Source: Candidatus Cloacimonadota bacterium
GTDB taxonomy: Bacteria; Cloacimonadota; Cloacimonadia; Cloacimonadales; TCS61
Assembly (NCBI GenBank): GCA_030596265.1
Contig: JAUVKM010000057.1
Span: forward strand, 1 to 9,612
DNA: 9,612 nucleotides
Reading direction: 5' to 3'
The notes below the pieces were generated by a model. The model worked only from the letters and a program-made list of their open reading frames with translations. It made no database searches and was not told the DNA's origin. A program made the translations under genes and the position numbers. Below, piece after piece: positions 6,912-9,612 of this stretch; within the stretch, counting starts at the first letter, position 1, and every line of letters begins with the position of its first letter.

Positions 6912-7019
6912 CGATTATTCTTAGATACTTGGCTAAAGTTAAACTCAGAAAGACAGTTTTACATTTTATTCCGTTGTTCGTTTTGTTTGTTTTAGTTCGT
7001 TGCTAATTTACGTTCTTTG
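6912..7019. other. Low-complexity spacer downstream of uup
   Basis: The last part of the 374-bp gap 6646-7019. At 6973-7001 the plus strand is almost only T and G with scattered C, including two GTTCGTT copies (6976-6982, 6995-7001). I see no ORF, RNA gene or convincing minus-strand terminator here. Confidence 0.5.
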
Positions 7020-8903
7020 CTAGTTTTTCTCATCCAATTCCAGCCAGCGGGATTCGAGTTCATCCATTCTGGCTTCAAGTTTTTCTAATTCATTTGTGAT
7101 CTCTCTAAAATTGGCAGGGGAGAGGCTTGATGCTTCTTTTTCTATTTTAGTATTCAATATTGAGATTTGATCTTCGATATTTTCCATCTCTTTTTCGATC
7201 AATTTTATTTCCCGTTTTTCATTAAAGCTTAATTTATTTGATAACTTTTTTGTTTTTTGTCTTTTACTTTTAAATTTTATATCTTTCTTATTTTTCTCTT
7301 CATTACGATATTTTTTTACCAGCAGAAAATCGGAGTAATTACCCGGGAATTTTACAATTCTATTCTCATCGAAAATAAAGAGGTAATCTGTTACTCTATC
7401 CAAAAAATATCTATCATGTGAAACAACAACGATACAACCCTTGAAGGCATCAAGATAATCTTCTAATATCTCCAGGGTTCGAATATCGAGATCATTTGTA
7501 GGCTCATCAAGGATGATAAAATTATTTCCAAACATCAAAGAACGTAAAAGATAAAGCCGTTTCTTTTCTCCACCCGATAAATTCTCTAATTTGCTTTGCT
7601 GCATTTTCCCATCGAAAAGAAAGCGTTGTAACATTTCAGAGGCGGAATGAAGAATTCCATCAGCAGTTCGGATATTATGTGCAAATTCTTGAATGTAACC
7701 CAGAACAGTCTGGTTATTTTCGAATTCATCAATGTATTGTTGGAAATATGAAAATGAAGTATTAACACCAACTTTGATTGAACCGCTATCGGGTTCGATC
7801 TTTTCCATGATGCATTTAAGCAGCGTTGTTTTTCCACATCCATTAAGTCCGATGATCCCGATCCTCTCCAATTTCTGGAAGTTATGATTAAAATTGCTAA
7901 AGAGGGTTTTATCATCATATTGTTTTGAAATGTTTCTAATCTCTAATATCGTTTTCCCTAAACGCTTAGTTTTGAAGGATATATCAAGTTCTTTATTTTC
8001 AGATAGATAAGATTTATCGATAAGTTCTTTTACTCTGTCAAGATGATCTTTGGGCTTGGAAGTTCTAGCTCTTGCACCTCGCTGAAGCCATTTGAGTTCC
8101 TTTCTCAATTGAGCCTTACGTCTTGTCTCTTTCCTTTGAACATCGATATCTTGTTGCTCTTTTTTACGCAGGTAATATGAATAATTCCCTTTGAAAAAGT
8201 TGATCCTTCCATTTTCCATTTCTATTATCTTATCAGAAACTGCATCCAGAAAATATCGATCGTGAGTTACAAATATGATGGTGCCTTTATAATTGGATAA
8301 ATAATCCTGAAACCATTCAATAGTATCAATATCAAGATGGTTAGTTGGTTCATCAAGTAGTAATACATCCGGTTCATCCATTAAAACTCTAGCTAGATCA
8401 ATGCGTCTTTTCTGACCACCGGAGAGAGTTGATATTTTCTGATTTACATCACTAAATCCGAATTTATCTAAAATGCTTTTTGCTTTTACCTCTATCTTCC
8501 ATGCGTCATTAGATTCAATTTCTTTAATAATACGATGATGTTCTTCTTCTAAAGCTGGTGATGGCTCAAATTCAAGTTTCCTGAGTAATCTAAAATATTT
8601 CCTTAAAAGATCAAATTGAGGGTGATCACTGAAATAGATCTCTTCATAAATAGTTTTCTCAGGGTCAAGTTGCGGGATTTGAGGAAGATAACCAGTACGA
8701 ATATTTTTGCGGAATGTTATTTTTCCGGAATCAGCAGGTTCTATTCCAACCAGAAGTTTTAAAAGTGTTGATTTACCGCAGCCGTTTATTCCGACTAATC
8801 CGATCTTTTCATTTTCAAATATCCCAAATGAATTGTTTTTGCAAATCAATTTTTCTGCGAATGATTTATTCAATTCTTCAATTGAAATTATGTTTTTACT
8901 CAA
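7020..8903 (-). CDS. uup: ABC-F family ATPase, Uup type
   Basis: A soluble ABC-F protein of 627 residues with two ATPase domains and no membrane segments; the family acts on ribosomes, and Uup has been linked to translation, ribosome biogenesis and DNA-structure stability. Domain 1 has Walker A GINGCGKST (38-46), signature LSGGQ (160-164), Walker B with LLLDEPTNHLD (E185) and the H-switch THDRYFLD. The linker WLQRGARARTSKPK (272-285) is typical of Uup. Domain 2 has GLNGCGKTT (352-360), LSGGE (442-446), ILDEPTNDLD (E467) and SHDRYFLD. The C-terminal region (about 545-627) begins KLSFNEKRE and runs as a Lys/Glu coiled coil, the DNA-binding domain of Uup. Both ATP sites look intact. The start is TTG at 8903-8901 after a GTGAGGT ribosome site. 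It is a single gene, divergent from the AMP-binding gene. Confidence 0.93.
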   Translation of the reverse strand: MSKNIISIEELNKSFAEKLICKNNSFGIFENEKIGLVGINGCGKSTLLKLLVGIEPADSGKITFRKNIRTGYLPQIPQLDPEKTIYEEIYFSDHPQFDLLRKYFRLLRKLEFEPSPALEEEHHRIIKEIESNDAWKIEVKAKSILDKFGFSDVNQKISTLSGGQKRRIDLARVLMDEPDVLLLDEPTNHLDIDTIEWFQDYLSNYKGTIIFVTHDRYFLDAVSDKIIEMENGRINFFKGNYSYYLRKKEQQDIDVQRKETRRKAQLRKELKWLQRGARARTSKPKDHLDRVKELIDKSYLSENKELDISFKTKRLGKTILEIRNISKQYDDKTLFSNFNHNFQKLERIGIIGLNGCGKTTLLKCIMEKIEPDSGSIKVGVNTSFSYFQQYIDEFENNQTVLGYIQEFAHNIRTADGILHSASEMLQRFLFDGKMQQSKLENLSGGEKKRLYLLRSLMFGNNFIILDEPTNDLDIRTLEILEDYLDAFKGCIVVVSHDRYFLDRVTDYLFIFDENRIVKFPGNYSDFLLVKKYRNEEKNKKDIKFKSKRQKTKKLSNKLSFNEKREIKLIEKEMENIEDQISILNTKIEKEASSLSPANFREITNELEKLEARMDELESRWLELDEKN

Positions 8904-8907
8904 TTTT

Positions 8908-8914
8908 ACCTCAC
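8908..8914 (-). promoter_or_regulatory. Ribosome binding site of uup (TTG start)
   Basis: Minus-strand GTGAGGT lies 4 nt before the TTG at 8903-8901, the first codon before S-K-N-I-I-S-I-E. No ATG is nearby, so a TTG start is needed to keep the first beta strand of the ATPase domain. Confidence 0.65.
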
Positions 8915-9163
8915 TTCTACAAACAGCTTTTAGATGATTGATATTTTGTCAAATACAGATTCCTGAACAACAATGAATTTAACTCATTAATTTATGAATT
9001 ATATGAAATATTTTATTAATGAATCAAATTCGTATAACTCTAAGTTATTCAAAGAGATGCAGAAAAGGTAAAGGTAACAATAGTTATTACTATGAAATTT
9101 ATCAGTTGACATGATACGATTATAAAGATTTGAAACAAGTAGAATTAAATGGATTAGAAACAT
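8915..9163. promoter_or_regulatory. Divergent intergenic region between uup and the AMP-binding gene
   Basis: The region carries TTGACA on the minus strand (8952-8947, toward uup) and on the plus strand (9106-9111, toward the AMP-binding gene); TATAAA lies at 9121-9126. Neither has a well-spaced TATAAT-type -10. Small palindromes are present: TCATTAAT/ATTAATGA (8984-8991, 9015-9022), ATAACT/AGTTAT (9034-9039, 9043-9048) and ATAGT/ACTAT (9080-9084, 9089-9093). In DNA this AT-rich, such palindromes are weak evidence. No ORF or RNA gene is visible. Confidence 0.35.
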
Positions 9164-9174
9164 AAGGAGTTATT

Positions 9175-9612
9175 ATGCAATTACAGCAGAAATTTGTAGA
9201 AGTTGCAAAGAAACACTCAAAGAAGATCGCTGTTTATGATCAAGCGACAGGAAAAGACCTTACTTATGATCGAATGCTGATAGCAGCTTTGATATTAGCC
9301 GGAAGATTTAAAAAATATACAGGTAAATATTTGGGCATCATGGTTCCTACCTCTGCCGGATGTTTACTCTCAGTATTAGGGGCTCTAATGGCTGGTAAGG
9401 TTCCGGTGATGATAAATTATTCAACCGGAGCTAGAGAAAATTCTCTTTATGCCCAAGAAAAATGCAGTTCTCTCACGATTATAACCAGTAAAAAATTATT
9501 AGAAAAAATTAATTGTGAGCCAGTTGATGGAATGATCTATCTGGAAGATATTATGGATTCTCTGTCGACACCTGAAAAGCTTAAAGCAGCCCTTACTTCC
9601 AAATTACCTTTA
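9175..9612 (+). CDS. AMP-binding acyl-ACP/acyl-CoA synthetase-like protein, N-terminal part (cut by right window edge)
   Basis: Only the first 146 codons are present. The fragment is the N-terminal subdomain of an adenylate-forming (ANL superfamily) enzyme: KIAVYDQATGKDLTYDRML (17-35), GIMVPTSAGCLLSVLGALMAGKVPVMINYSTG (54-85), then SSLTIITSKKLLEKI. The VPVMINYSTGARE block recalls the acyl-ACP synthetase half of Aas-type enzymes, which activate fatty acids for phospholipid remodelling; that specificity is inference. The AMP-binding P-loop motif and all catalytic parts lie beyond the window, so activity cannot be judged. An AAGGAG site at 9164-9169, 5 nt before the ATG, supports the start. It is divergent from uup by 271 bp and has no partner gene in view. 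Confidence 0.85.
   Translation, partial: MQLQQKFVEVAKKHSKKIAVYDQATGKDLTYDRMLIAALILAGRFKKYTGKYLGIMVPTSAGCLLSVLGALMAGKVPVMINYSTGARENSLYAQEKCSSLTIITSKKLLEKINCEPVDGMIYLEDIMDSLSTPEKLKAALTSKLPL

Noticed and set aside
7586..8941. ORFs overlapping uup (7586-7918 minus, 8707-8937 plus, 8714-8941 plus)
   Set aside because: They are shadows of the uup frame, which carries all ABC-F motifs.
8984..9093. Small palindromes upstream of the AMP-binding gene as defined operators
   Set aside because: Arms of 5-8 bp made mostly of A and T are expected by chance in this composition; noted only as part of the intergenic description.

Overview
The window is AT-rich bacterial DNA holding seven protein genes (two cut by the window edges) plus one possible very short one. 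Three things point to a Gram-negative bacterium of the FCB superphylum, with Cloacimonadota-like relatives the best guess. The large secreted protein carries a C-terminal sorting/FlgD-Ig-like domain with an NYPNPFNP motif. Its middle resembles pilus-linked proteins common in that group. Base composition is low-GC with frequent TTG starts. The phylum is inference from style, not from a marker gene.

Layout. Positions 1-2512 (minus strand) form a likely operon: murI (glutamate racemase), then a 22-codon relay ORF, then an M29-aminopeptidase-like gene, then pyrG (CTP synthase, N-terminal 188 codons only). The murI/M29 junction carries a 68-bp tandem duplication. As a result a copy of the MurI tail (LIKVKLGEGWF) is a separate mini-ORF, joined to both neighbours by TGATG and TAATG stop/start overlaps. 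Divergent from murI, on the plus strand, lie a patatin-like phospholipase (2636-3589) and a 965-residue secreted multidomain protein (3748-6645). Between those two is a promoter with three TTGTACAA palindromes. After the secreted protein, 6646-7019 is non-coding: an attC-like dyad, a probable terminator, a C5/G5 inverted repeat and a low-complexity tract. The minus strand then carries uup (ABC-F ATPase, 7020-8903), and divergent from it the start of an AMP-binding acyl-ACP/acyl-CoA synthetase-like gene (9175 to the right edge).

Function. murI and pyrG are housekeeping genes (D-glutamate for peptidoglycan; CTP for nucleic acids and phospholipids). The patatin and the acyl-activating enzyme suggest lipid turnover but are far apart and on separate promoters. 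The most unusual items are the duplicated MurI tail acting as a possible translational relay, an M29 homologue that seems to have lost its metal ligands, and a secreted protein in which a pilus-associated-type domain sits inside an Asp-box propeller-like domain. I saw no tRNA, rRNA, CRISPR array, transposase or integrase in the window.
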